Assembly (NCBI GenBank): GCA_016934675.1
Contig: JAFGSJ010000088.1
Location: 1 to 64,000 of the forward strand
Direction: 5' to 3'
From: a bacterium
GTDB lineage: Bacteria > CSSED10-310 > JAFGSJ01
Length of the DNA: 64,000 nt
The notes under the pieces were generated by a model. That model did not search any database, was not told the DNA's origin, and saw only the letters and a list, made by a program, of their open reading frames with translations. Shown one piece after another: positions 46,170 through 55,275 of the stretch (the stretch's first letter is position 1; each line of letters opens with the position of its first letter). The position numbers and the translations under genes are program-made.

Positions 46170-49028
46170 CTAGAAAGCGAAGCGCAAGGTCATTCGAATA
46201 CTTCGTGGGTCCTGGGTCTTCAGGACTTCACCGAAAATTTCGCTATCCTGTTCATTATAGGATATGGGCGTATCTTCGTTGGTAATATTGAAGATATCCA
46301 ATTTCAGGGCCAAGGCATAATTGTCCTTTATTTTAAATGTATATTCCGCGGAGGCATCCCAATAATAAATATCAGGCATTTCGCGTGAACCTCGGCCTTC
46401 AGGGAAGGAGCTATATTCATAAGCCGGGATCAGGCCGCGTTTTGACCAGTGATAACCCGAATTCCACTCGAGAGAAGTCCCGAGTGTGACCCCGACCGGG
46501 GTTTGCCAGAAACCCCTGACTTTGACCATATGGTCAACACTGTAGGGCAGATATCCGTACCAGCCTTCATCACCGTAAGCCGGGCCACCCAGACCGGTAT
46601 AGTCATCATTACCTTCGAAATGGTCCCCGAAGACCCCGACTTCGTTACCTGATCCCCAATCGGACATAAAACCGCCCCGCTCGAACTGACCGGGATTCGT
46701 GCCTTTGGCTTCCGAATTAACATAGGAAAAATAGAACATGGTTGTGTCCGTGGGACGACCGTTAAACTCGAATTCATAGGACTTGTAATCCCGTCGTTTT
46801 TCGTCCCAGTTCTCCACGACAAAATAGGATTGGCCCTCTTCATCAACGTAAGCCACATCCTCGATCAGATCACGGGTATGACTTTCCACATAGCGCACCT
46901 TGGCCGCATAACGATCGGTCAGCTTGCGATTGTATTCGAGTAACCATTCGTCCTTGTAATAAGGTTTCAGGTCGGGATCATAATCGATCGGGGTGGCTTC
47001 ACCAGATTGTTCCGACCAATATTCATTCGGATCACCGGTATTGCCATCCTGATCACCCCAGTTGTTGGGATTATGAAGAGCAGCATATCGCTCTTCTTCA
47101 GTCATGTTGGCCCATTCTTCACCCGTGGGACCCCACCAACCAAACTTACGATAGGAAAAAGCACTCTGGGTATTGCCCCACTCCGCCAATGACGTACTGA
47201 CTTCATCATAAAAACGACCGATGCCCATTTTGGCGATATTGACGCCGTCAGAGGTTATATCCCAGGTCACGGTCATTCTCGGTGAGAAAAAGTCAGTCAT
47301 CGGGATATAAAACAGGGTCCGACCCTCATTGTTCTTGACATCCTGTGTATCCATCCTGAAACCGAGCATGATATTGACGTTTTCCAGGGGGGAATAGGTG
47401 TCTTGGACGTAAAAGTTCAAGCCCTCCGTCTCGTTTTCGACTGACATGTCGATACCCTCGAAGTAGTATCTGGGTTGAGACAAATAGGTCGCACCGGCTT
47501 CATTCTCTTGAAATTGATACCAGGTCCCACCATCGAAACCGTCACCGAGAAAAACATCCTCATCCTCGCCATACCAATCGATTTCACGTGATGATTTGGT
47601 CTGGTACACTCCAAAACCTACTTTCAATTCATGGCTGCCAGCCGCTTCGAAATACTGGGTCCCCTGCAGCAGTAGATCCATTCTCTCGCTGACGTTCTGG
47701 TCGGAATTATCGATATTGTTGCTGAATATCCCGGTCGAGATATTTTGATACTGGGCAGCGCCTGTGTCGCCGCTCTCGGATTCCTGACCGCGCGAACGGT
47801 CCAGCCATCCGAATTTAAATTCAAGCACAGTGCTCTCGGTCACAATTGACTTATAATCAAAGCGGGCCCGATATTGATCCGAAGCGCGTGAGTAGCGGGC
47901 AGAGGGTTCTCGAAGTTCATCAATACCCTGGTTACCCAGATCGGAATCATAATACGTTCCTGACAAGGCAAACAGGTTGTTGGGATTGACCTGATAAGAG
48001 AACTTCAAAAATAAATTGTTCTCCCCAGTATCGGATTCTCCGCCTTCCAGAAAAGCTATCTGGTTCCCATCATCATCGGTTACCGTCTTGTTATCCATTT
48101 TTTCGGTCATGATTCTCTTGGTATACGATGTAAAGAACCAGAGTTGGTCAGGGATAATCGGACCACCAAGATTGAAATACGGGTTTTGGTCGGTGTATTC
48201 CCGCTGCGTATCCCACTCGCCATCGCCCTCGTCCTCTGTCAGAGCATCTGATTCGTAAATCCAGGCCGCTTCACCGGAGTATGTATTTCCTCCACTCTTG
48301 GTAACAACATTGACGATTCCGCCCAAAGCCATCCCATATTCCGGATTAAAACCATCGGTAATAATCTGGACTTCATCGATCGCATCGAAGTTCAGGGGAA
48401 CACCGGTGGTCCTGACATCCGGATCACGGACCGAAAGGCCATCAATCAGATAGTTGTTCCCATACTGACCCTCACCACGAACGCTGGGAAGACCATCACC
48501 CGAAGTCCCATCGACCGTATTACTCCGAACACCGGTGATGCCCGGGTCGAATTTCATGATATCACGGAACGAGCGTCCTGAGGGCAGCGATTCCAATTGG
48601 CTATTATCGATAAAAGTAGCGACATTTGCAGTTTTGGTATCGATCAAGGGAACAATATCAGCGACGACGACAATTTCCTCTTTCAGTTCTGTGGCCAGTT
48701 CTAATGTGGCCGGAACATCGGTTTCCACACCCAGAACGACCGTAATTTTTTCCATTTTGAGTGGACGATAGCCGGCCATATCGAAATTGACCGTATAGAC
48801 ACCAACCGGCAGAATCGGCACGCGATACTTACCATTCTCATCAGTAGCAGCGGATCGGGTACCGATCAGACTGGTGCTGGTAACGGTAATAGATACTCCC
48901 GGTATTCCCGTCCCGGAACTGTCCACGACCTTGCCACCAATATTACCGGTTTCAGCTGCCTGGACCAACGCGGTGCCGATCAGGCTAAGACTTGCACACA
49001 GAAATAATACAAGCACTTTCTTAACCAT
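46170..49028 (-). CDS. TonB-dependent outer-membrane receptor with carboxypeptidase-like N-terminal domain
   Basis: The product has 952 residues from the ATG at 49028, six bases after AAAGGAGAG; a GTG at 49034 is rejected. A signal peptide (ending near VQA) precedes a carboxypeptidase regulatory-like domain (about 28-110). The plug domain has SLPSGRSFRDIM, GNNYLIDGLSV and VNVVTKSGGNTYSG. A long beta barrel ends in the aromatic terminus RMTLRFAF, the outer-membrane sorting signal. Such receptors import polymers or metal complexes with TonB energy; the substrate is unknown. It has its own promoter and terminator. Confidence 0.93.
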   Translation of the reverse strand: MVKKVLVLFLCASLSLIGTALVQAAETGNIGGKVVDSSGTGIPGVSITVTSTSLIGTRSAATDENGKYRVPILPVGVYTVNFDMAGYRPLKMEKITVVLGVETDVPATLELATELKEEIVVVADIVPLIDTKTANVATFIDNSQLESLPSGRSFRDIMKFDPGITGVRSNTVDGTSGDGLPSVRGEGQYGNNYLIDGLSVRDPDVRTTGVPLNFDAIDEVQIITDGFNPEYGMALGGIVNVVTKSGGNTYSGEAAWIYESDALTEDEGDGEWDTQREYTDQNPYFNLGGPIIPDQLWFFTSYTKRIMTEKMDNKTVTDDDGNQIAFLEGGESDTGENNLFLKFSYQVNPNNLFALSGTYYDSDLGNQGIDELREPSARYSRASDQYRARFDYKSIVTESTVLEFKFGWLDRSRGQESESGDTGAAQYQNISTGIFSNNIDNSDQNVSERMDLLLQGTQYFEAAGSHELKVGFGVYQTKSSREIDWYGEDEDVFLGDGFDGGTWYQFQENEAGATYLSQPRYYFEGIDMSVENETEGLNFYVQDTYSPLENVNIMLGFRMDTQDVKNNEGRTLFYIPMTDFFSPRMTVTWDITSDGVNIAKMGIGRFYDEVSTSLAEWGNTQSAFSYRKFGWWGPTGEEWANMTEEERYAALHNPNNWGDQDGNTGDPNEYWSEQSGEATPIDYDPDLKPYYKDEWLLEYNRKLTDRYAAKVRYVESHTRDLIEDVAYVDEEGQSYFVVENWDEKRRDYKSYEFEFNGRPTDTTMFYFSYVNSEAKGTNPGQFERGGFMSDWGSGNEVGVFGDHFEGNDDYTGLGGPAYGDEGWYGYLPYSVDHMVKVRGFWQTPVGVTLGTSLEWNSGYHWSKRGLIPAYEYSSFPEGRGSREMPDIYYWDASAEYTFKIKDNYALALKLDIFNITNEDTPISYNEQDSEIFGEVLKTQDPRSIRMTLRFAF

Positions 49029-49052
49029 ACACACTCTCCTTTGGTTTTAGAA

Positions 49053-49072
49053 AAGGTTTTCCCCAAAACCTT
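49053..49072. repeat. Hairpin in the receptor 5' leader
   Basis: AAGGTTTT (49053-49060) and AAAACCTT (49065-49072) form a perfect 8-base-pair stem around CCCC (GGGG in the transcript) about 20 bases upstream of the receptor's start signal. It may affect mRNA stability or translation. Confidence 0.5.
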
Positions 49073-49100
49073 CTCTGGATAATAAATCCTCATATCCCCT

Positions 49101-49135
49101 CTTGACTTATAAAGGAATTCTTCAAACGAGTCAAG
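49101..49135 (-). promoter_or_regulatory. Promoter of the TonB-dependent receptor, bracketed by an inverted repeat
   Basis: On the reverse strand TTGACT (49134-49129) and TATAAG (49111-49106) are 17 bases apart, both near consensus. CTTGACT (49101-49107) and AGTCAAG (49129-49135) form a perfect 7-base inverted repeat that spans the promoter and covers the -35 and the start region. A dimeric repressor or activator site is possible. Confidence 0.65.
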
Positions 49136-49237
49136 TCTTTTGTGAGTGCCCTGCTATGAGTGATTCCAGATAAAGCAATCACCATAAGGGTCGGCATCCC
49201 CCCCTTCCTCAAGCTCGATCGTATTCCCGTCCAATTG

Positions 49238-49429
49238 TCACGAAATTGGTTTTGGTGTTATGAAATAAATGATCCAGGCAAGCACAATCATTGCCAGGAC
49301 CAAGCCGACAAACAATACAAAACCTTGAACGAAGGTCGTTTTGATCGAATCATCCTCGTTGCTGACCGCACTGTAAACAAGCGTTACCAGATACGCCAAT
49401 ATCAGAAAAAAAACCTGATTCATAGCCAC
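49238..49429 (-). CDS. Small two-helix membrane protein
   Basis: The 63-residue product has two hydrophobic helices joined by a short acidic loop (SNEDDSIK). GTG at 49429 or ATG at 49423 may be the start. No family is recognised. It is 11 bases after the DUF6677-like gene and is the last member of the small-protein run that begins with lepB. Confidence 0.55.
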   Translation of the reverse strand: MAMNQVFFLILAYLVTLVYSAVSNEDDSIKTTFVQGFVLFVGLVLAMIVLAWIIYFITPKPIS

Positions 49430-49440
49430 AATCCATTTGT

Positions 49441-49857
49441 TTATTTTTTTCTGCCTCGATAGATATCAAGGGCATCAACCATGATCAAATAATTGAAGAC
49501 ACCGGCTACCAGAGTGTACAACATACCGGTTTCATAAAAACGATACGTGATTTCACCCTGGATCGGATAGAAAAGAAGACAGAGAATATAATATAAAACA
49601 AGTCCAAGATCAGCCACTGTCCCAAAAAGCGAGATGAAAAAAGTCTGAGTATCCTCACCGCCCGGAACGAAGATGATCCCTTTCATCAACAATCCTCCAA
49701 TAAAAATTGAAGTCAAACTCAGGAAAAAAAGAAGGCTTTTCCAAACCTTGCCGAGCAGGAGATGACCGGCTCCCGGAACTAACCAGGCTAAAAGGATTAT
49801 TTGATAAAGAGGGAATCGTGCTCTTACACGTGTATTTTCACTACTCGCTGTTGTCAT
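49441..49857 (-). CDS. DUF6677-like polytopic membrane protein
   Basis: The 138-residue protein has about four membrane helices and the N-terminal stretch ILLAWLVPGAGHLLLGKVWK, which matches my recollection of DUF6677 proteins from Acidobacteria and relatives; no function is known. The next gene downstream follows after 11 bases, and its ATG is one base from the stop of the upstream gene. It belongs to the lepB-pseudokinase operon. Confidence 0.65.
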   Translation of the reverse strand: MTTASSENTRVRARFPLYQIILLAWLVPGAGHLLLGKVWKSLLFFLSLTSIFIGGLLMKGIIFVPGGEDTQTFFISLFGTVADLGLVLYYILCLLFYPIQGEITYRFYETGMLYTLVAGVFNYLIMVDALDIYRGRKK

Positions 49858-49858
49858 G

Positions 49859-50212
49859 CTAGAGTGCGCTCCGTTTCGTGTATTGAAAATGTAAGGCTAT
49901 CTTTGTAAAATACAAATCAACCTCTCGGGTATAAGCGATTTCAACGACCAGGTCGCGATCGCGTTCTGCGATATTGAATTTCTGCGGATCGAGCCTGATA
50001 CCAAGTTGTTGAGCGGCGAATTCAATATGTTCCCTGACTACATACATATCGGGTGGTTCCGGGTACACGTCCTTGTTATAGTTGATCAAACCTTGGATTT
50101 TGTTCTCGAAACGGGCGTTCTGAAGATACGGTACCCCGAATTTAAAGGCAAGAAACAATACGACGAAAGCAACGAGATAGACCGGTATCATTGCTCGCTT
50201 TTCAACCGACAT
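49859..50212 (-). CDS. Membrane-anchored small protein of unknown function
   Basis: The product has 117 residues from the ATG at 50212, five bases after GAGG; an upstream start at 50242 is less likely. One membrane helix (about 9-27) precedes an ~85-residue mixed alpha/beta domain ending KRSAL. The shape resembles DUF4845-type pilus-like proteins, without a firm match. It sits between the pseudokinase and DUF6677-like genes. Confidence 0.6.
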   Translation of the reverse strand: MSVEKRAMIPVYLVAFVVLFLAFKFGVPYLQNARFENKIQGLINYNKDVYPEPPDMYVVREHIEFAAQQLGIRLDPQKFNIAERDRDLVVEIAYTREVDLYFTKIALHFQYTKRSAL

Positions 50213-50342
50213 AATAACCTCGAACAGTCTGCATTGTGCCACCCCGTTTTTTTAGGATAAGTATCAGGATCAATGTTAATGGTTTTACCTTACTCTATTT
50301 ATCGAGTGTTGACAACAAAAAAATTGTCTACCTGAAATTCCT

Positions 50343-52838
50343 TCATGGACACTCTTCTTCATGCAATGCCATAATGAAGCCATCGTTCGAGGGGATAACC
50401 AGGGTCCGTTCTGCCAGGACCGGCGATATGCGATAGTGCCCAGGAAGTGATATTTCGCCGTTTTTTTGCCCTGTAAGAGCATAAAATGAACTGAGTTTTC
50501 CTGATTCGGTGATGATGATAAGGTCTGAACCGGCCACCAGGGGAGTTGCATAAACCGGTTCATCCAATTGAAGTGTATAAAGCAGTAGTCCGTTGGTCGC
50601 ATCAAGTGCGGCCACCATACCGTGAGCGGAAACCACGAAAACAAGGCCATGATAACAGGCTGGTGAAGCATAGATTTCCGTTTGTAGATCATGGACCCAG
50701 ATTTGCGTACCGGTTTGGGCTTCCAGACCAAAAACCGACCCGTTCGAAGTCACTGCCAAGACTGTTGATCCGCAAACACATGGTGAAGGTCCGTTAGTAT
50801 CATCTCCAACCAATCTGATAGTACTATCCAGGCCGAATTGGGTTGTATCGTCCCTGAATATGAATTGCCAGATAAGTTGACCATTGTTCAGATCCAAGGC
50901 AAAAACGCTGTTTTCGCCCTGGACTATGGCGAGTGTATCTTCGAACAAAGCGGGTGATGATGTGATCCGTTGACCCGAATCAAAGAGCCAACGCCTTATA
51001 AAGTGGACCTTTTTCAGAATTTTCTGTTCAAATCCGAGAGCCATGACCGATCCGATCATTGAGGCAGTCACGATCGTATTACCGCCCAAAACGGGAGAAG
51101 CGCTGAACGATGATTGGGTTGACTCGCAGCCCCGTTCCTTCAGTTTGTTCAGATCAAAGGCCCGAATTTTGCCATCTTTTCCTGTTATGATGACATACTC
51201 ATCCGTCAGTAAAGGTGTTGTTAATGCTCCCTGATCCAGAATTACAGAACCCCGTTCTTGGCCAGTCTTCAGATCAAGTACTGTGAGATAGCTTTGGGGC
51301 GAGGTCAGGAAGATTTGGCCCTGATGAATGGACACGGGCGAAACCGTTCCTGCGGTGATTGACGCTTTCCAGAGCACTGATAAAGGGAAAGCGATTGATT
51401 GGGCACAATAATTCGAATGTTGAGCATCGAAGCCATAACATGGCCTTGATGGGCCCTGTCCCTGTGGATAGCGAATAGTGTTCCGATCAGCCTCAAGCTC
51501 TATTCTCTGAGTTCCGGTCTGATTTGGTTGAATAGTGATCTCTCTCGTTATGAAGCCCGGTGCATGTACTCTATATGTATATGTTCCAGGTGGCAAAGTA
51601 TCGAAAGCCAAAGGTGTCGTCCCTCGATAGCTCGCATTTTCAAAAACATTAAAAGCAGCCTCTTGCGCCGTAAATGACAGATCGAGTTGCGTTTTCGAGT
51701 GGCTTCTCGACTGCTGTTGTTTCGGTTCGACTGGACCGCGATGTTGCTCAGGTCCATACTTGCTCGGAATGGTAATGATTTTGTCAGGTCCAGGCTTGAA
51801 AATATAATCTTTCAGCGTTGAGGGCATGATCCAGAAAGAGACAAAGGCTAAAGCCAATATACCAAGAACGGTATAAATCAGTTTCATTGGCCAATGTTTC
51901 CGGCTCCCATACTCCTGAGCCAGAAGCTCTTCGATCGACTCATCAAGCTCATCATCGCAGTGGTCCGTATCGATCACGGGTTTCGGAATTGTATGATTGA
52001 TTGATGACTTCCGATCGAGATTTTGAAGTGCCTCAGCAAGATCGGGATAAGTGGTGAACCGGTCTGCTGGCTCGAGTGCAAACGCTTTTGTGAAGAAGTC
52101 GTCATAACACTCTGAAAGATTGATTTTGAGCTTTGTTGGTGGATTGAAGTTCAACTGACCCGGCAGAAAATGGACCTGTTCACCAAAAGGATAACGGTCG
52201 ACCAAGGCCCGGTACATCAGGACACAGACAGTGAAAATATCATCCGGTGGCGTAGTGGGTTGACCCGCCAACTGTTCAGGTGAAAGATAGCGAGTATCGC
52301 GGATATCGCCATAGCCCTTCTGGAGCATGAAATCATAAAGAGCTGTCATTTCAGCATCTGTCAGAATCGGTTCTAATTCAGGCGTCAACAAAACATTCGT
52401 TACCCTGATATTACCGTGGACAAAACGGGCAGAAGAAAGATGCTCCAAAACCCGGACTATTTTCAGGAACACTTCGATCAGGTGGTCTTGGATCAAACGG
52501 GGTTGGTCCGAGAGGAATTCGAGCATCGGTCGAGCGTGCAACTCTTTCGTTTCGATGAAGAAGCCCAGGTCAGTCAGGCCGGCCTGGACAGTAACGGCAT
52601 AATGAATTTCATCAAGTGCGCGGGAGGAAAGACAACGTTCAAAGAAAAGTCGCTTGACCAAATCCCGGTGCTCAGGCAGAAGATCAGGGAGTCCGGAGAT
52701 CAGTTTGAGTCGAACGACCTCCTGGTTATCCGTTCGAACCGCCCTGAAAACACGTCCTACCGGACCTTGCCCTATGAAAGCAATGTTATGATAGCCGTCT
52801 TGTTTCAAAGCGTGACTCGATTTACCTGCCGCATTCAC
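50343..52838 (-). CDS. Pseudokinase-transmembrane-PEGA-PQQ beta-propeller protein
   Basis: This 831-residue protein has a Ser/Thr kinase-like domain (about 12-275), a membrane helix (319-338), a PEGA domain (about 395-445) and a PQQ/WD-like beta-propeller (about 470-825). Lys45 and the DFG-position Asp161 are kept, but the catalytic loop reads HGN (141-143) instead of HRD with the catalytic Asp at this point, so it is probably a pseudokinase that binds nucleotide or partners. The propeller and PEGA parts lie outside the cytoplasm and could bind envelope polymers or proteins. The start is GTG at 52838 without a good ribosome binding site. It is 51 bases downstream of lepB. Confidence 0.85.
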   Translation of the reverse strand: MNAAGKSSHALKQDGYHNIAFIGQGPVGRVFRAVRTDNQEVVRLKLISGLPDLLPEHRDLVKRLFFERCLSSRALDEIHYAVTVQAGLTDLGFFIETKELHARPMLEFLSDQPRLIQDHLIEVFLKIVRVLEHLSSARFVHGNIRVTNVLLTPELEPILTDAEMTALYDFMLQKGYGDIRDTRYLSPEQLAGQPTTPPDDIFTVCVLMYRALVDRYPFGEQVHFLPGQLNFNPPTKLKINLSECYDDFFTKAFALEPADRFTTYPDLAEALQNLDRKSSINHTIPKPVIDTDHCDDELDESIEELLAQEYGSRKHWPMKLIYTVLGILALAFVSFWIMPSTLKDYIFKPGPDKIITIPSKYGPEQHRGPVEPKQQQSRSHSKTQLDLSFTAQEAAFNVFENASYRGTTPLAFDTLPPGTYTYRVHAPGFITREITIQPNQTGTQRIELEADRNTIRYPQGQGPSRPCYGFDAQHSNYCAQSIAFPLSVLWKASITAGTVSPVSIHQGQIFLTSPQSYLTVLDLKTGQERGSVILDQGALTTPLLTDEYVIITGKDGKIRAFDLNKLKERGCESTQSSFSASPVLGGNTIVTASMIGSVMALGFEQKILKKVHFIRRWLFDSGQRITSSPALFEDTLAIVQGENSVFALDLNNGQLIWQFIFRDDTTQFGLDSTIRLVGDDTNGPSPCVCGSTVLAVTSNGSVFGLEAQTGTQIWVHDLQTEIYASPACYHGLVFVVSAHGMVAALDATNGLLLYTLQLDEPVYATPLVAGSDLIIITESGKLSSFYALTGQKNGEISLPGHYRISPVLAERTLVIPSNDGFIMALHEEECP

Positions 52839-52889
52839 TGGTTTCGATTAGCCAAGGCGGAACTGCTCTTTTCCGGCGAAAAACACGGC

Positions 52890-53627
52890 TTACCGAATGA
52901 TTTTAAAAAACCTGTTCCACCTGATTTTTGTCCAGAGCGGGCCTCGATTATCATTTATGGATAGATAAATCAAAAAAGCTTTACCCTTGATCAAATCCTG
53001 ATCGAGTAATCCCCAATATCTGCTGTCCTGGCTGTTATATCGGTTATCGCCCATCATGAAATACTTGTGCTCAGGTATTTTTCGGGGACCGTATCGATTA
53101 TAAATTTGGGAAAGGTTTCGCCCCATGGACGATTGGAGCTGCCTCTCGTCTTTTTTCACAAACGGCTCATCCCGGATAACATTATTGATTTTGACTTCAT
53201 CACCCCTGATATACAGAGTATCATCTCCCTTGGCAATGCAACGCTTGATAAAATCGCGATTGGGTTCTTTGGGATACTTGAAGACAATAATATCATTTCG
53301 TTCAGGGGCATGATGCGGAAAGAGTGAAAAACCGACATAGGGCAGACCTGTTTCATAAATGAATTTATTGACCAGAATGTGGTCTCCCACTAAAAGCGTA
53401 TCTTTCATCGAGCCGGATGGGATTTTAAAAGCTTGAAAAATGAAAGTACGAACGAGTAAGGCCAGTATCAGAGCGACCACAATAGCTTCTACATTCTCAC
53501 GCAAGGCCGTTTTAGGATGATGGTCCGATGGAGACCGTTTCCGACCCGAATCAGCCTGCTTTTTGAATTGATCACGTGGCGTAGGTTTTTCCAGTGAGAC
53601 TGCTTCATGCGACTGTTGTCCTGTCAT
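52890..53627 (-). CDS. lepB: Signal peptidase I
   Basis: LepB removes signal peptides from exported proteins. The product has 245 residues from the ATG at 53627, eight bases after GAGG (a GTG at 53636 is the alternative). A charged N-terminal tail precedes one membrane helix, the catalytic Ser73 in PSGSMKDTL, the general-base Lys128 in RDFIKRCIA, and the MGDNRYNSQDSRYWG box. It heads a run with the pseudokinase and three small membrane proteins behind a strong promoter. Confidence 0.95.
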   Translation of the reverse strand: MTGQQSHEAVSLEKPTPRDQFKKQADSGRKRSPSDHHPKTALRENVEAIVVALILALLVRTFIFQAFKIPSGSMKDTLLVGDHILVNKFIYETGLPYVGFSLFPHHAPERNDIIVFKYPKEPNRDFIKRCIAKGDDTLYIRGDEVKINNVIRDEPFVKKDERQLQSSMGRNLSQIYNRYGPRKIPEHKYFMMGDNRYNSQDSRYWGLLDQDLIKGKAFLIYLSINDNRGPLWTKIRWNRFFKIIR

Positions 53628-53649
53628 GCGTTCCACCTCGTTTGGTCTG

Positions 53650-53679
53650 ATTTTATCTCAAGTTACACCCACATGTCAA
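53650..53679 (-). promoter_or_regulatory. Strong promoter for lepB
   Basis: On the reverse strand a perfect TTGACA (53679-53674) and TAAAAT (53655-53650) are 18 bases apart, leaving a short leader before the lepB ATG. Confidence 0.7.
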
Positions 53680-53724
53680 TACTAACTTTACCATTACATT
53701 CTGACTGATGATCTGATTGGCTTA

Positions 53725-55179
53725 TTACGATTTGTATAATGATTCGATTAAAGAAAGGGCCGATTTATCACTCGAATTCATTTTATCAAGTAAATGGGCA
53801 GTGATGAGTGCCATCCCTCCCAATTTGCTGAGTATCTCAAGTAATTGAAGCGTTACATCGCTCATCTTGGTGATCTGAGGCAGAAACGAAAATATCACAA
53901 TGACGCCAAGCAAATCATTGTTCAGCATCAAGGGGACAGCAATAACAGGTTCCTGATCGAGACGAGACTTGATCTGGTCCATGTCCGTAAGATACAATTC
54001 CCCTTTATGGAGCTGTTCAGTTATGGCTTGAGCAAATGTGTGTTTTTTAGTCTGGTCAGGCGAGAGTAATGATTTGAAAGTCCCCGTCTCAGGTATATAT
54101 AAAAAGAGTTCGAATTTCTCAGCACCGACCAGATTTTCAATGATATCACACAAAACATTTGAAAAACCCGATACGGTATTCCTGGTAAAAAGCTGATACA
54201 CAGCCACAAACAAGTTTGAAAGGGACAAATAGTCCTCTTCGCGTTGACTGTAACGTTGGCCGAGTTCATTGAAATCGAGCTGTACTTCCTTCAAATGGTT
54301 CTTCAATAAATCATATTTGCTGAGAAATTGGCTTTTAATGCTTTCGATATAATAAAATTCATCGAGTAAACTGTCGAGTTCATTGATCAAAATCTGTTTA
54401 GAAGGTTGACGGTTTTGGGCGACCGTGTTGTGATAATCCTGACGTTGACTTGGGCTTGTGAACAGAAAAGAGGCCAGAGAATGCGTGTCTTTATTGATCA
54501 GATTCTCGATAAAAAAGAGGGCTTCACGGTTCAAATTGATGAATTGAACACGTAGATCATAAGTCTCCTGCTCACCAGTACTGCTTTTTGCTTTATAAAT
54601 AATCTTGCCCATGGTTCTAATAGGTCGATAACCACCTTCAAAAGGAACACTGAAGACAAATTCGTACTGTTCCAATTTTTTGACATTCTCGCTGGTGACA
54701 ATATGGGCACCGCCGATGCTCAGGTCCTTGATGATACCGGTGAAGTGATCATCTGCCTTGCCAAAATCGATCTCGATATCGAGCGGAATCCGAGGCGTTG
54801 AACGCTTTTTGACGTGGTCTGAAAGCGAGGCAACTTTCCAAATCAGAGTCCGATTGTCAATCGGTTTGGTGATATAATCATCGGCCCCGAGTTTCAGAGC
54901 ATATTCCACATCTGTTTCACGTCCTCTCGTCGTCACGACTATGACCGGGATATTCCGGAGACGATCATCATTTTTTAGCAAGACCAGAAGTTCGAATCCA
55001 TTCATGACCGGCATATTGATATCGAGCAAAATCAAATCCGGATGGTGTGTCTTTGCCAATTCAAGGGCAACTTTCCCATTTCTGGCCTCGAAAATCGTGT
55101 ATTCCTGATCGCTGAGTATGTTCTTTTCAAGCTCAAGAAAAACCTTGGAATCGTCAACGAGTAAAATAACACTTTTCAA
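53725..55179 (-). CDS. Response regulator with REC, PilZ and GAF domains
   Basis: The 484-residue protein has an intact receiver domain (phosphoacceptor Asp53 with Asp9-Asp10 and Lys105). A PilZ domain (about 125-235) carries the c-di-GMP-binding RSTPR (126-130) and DLSIGG (152-157). A coiled-coil helix (about 280-340) and a C-terminal GAF domain (about 340-470) follow. It should thus read both phosphorylation and c-di-GMP and pass the signal through its own GAF or a partner. It starts at TTG, with GAGGGG seven bases before. No sensor kinase lies nearby. Confidence 0.88.
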   Translation of the reverse strand: MKSVILLVDDSKVFLELEKNILSDQEYTIFEARNGKVALELAKTHHPDLILLDINMPVMNGFELLVLLKNDDRLRNIPVIVVTTRGRETDVEYALKLGADDYITKPIDNRTLIWKVASLSDHVKKRSTPRIPLDIEIDFGKADDHFTGIIKDLSIGGAHIVTSENVKKLEQYEFVFSVPFEGGYRPIRTMGKIIYKAKSSTGEQETYDLRVQFINLNREALFFIENLINKDTHSLASFLFTSPSQRQDYHNTVAQNRQPSKQILINELDSLLDEFYYIESIKSQFLSKYDLLKNHLKEVQLDFNELGQRYSQREEDYLSLSNLFVAVYQLFTRNTVSGFSNVLCDIIENLVGAEKFELFLYIPETGTFKSLLSPDQTKKHTFAQAITEQLHKGELYLTDMDQIKSRLDQEPVIAVPLMLNNDLLGVIVIFSFLPQITKMSDVTLQLLEILSKLGGMALITAHLLDKMNSSDKSALSLIESLYKS

Positions 55180-55275
55180 TGTCAGCCCCTCACTCTCTCC
55201 ACGTGCTTGTGGACCGGATCAGTCTAACAAAAGTACATTATCACCTATATAGTAAAACGGCCAAGGAAAGTAAAC

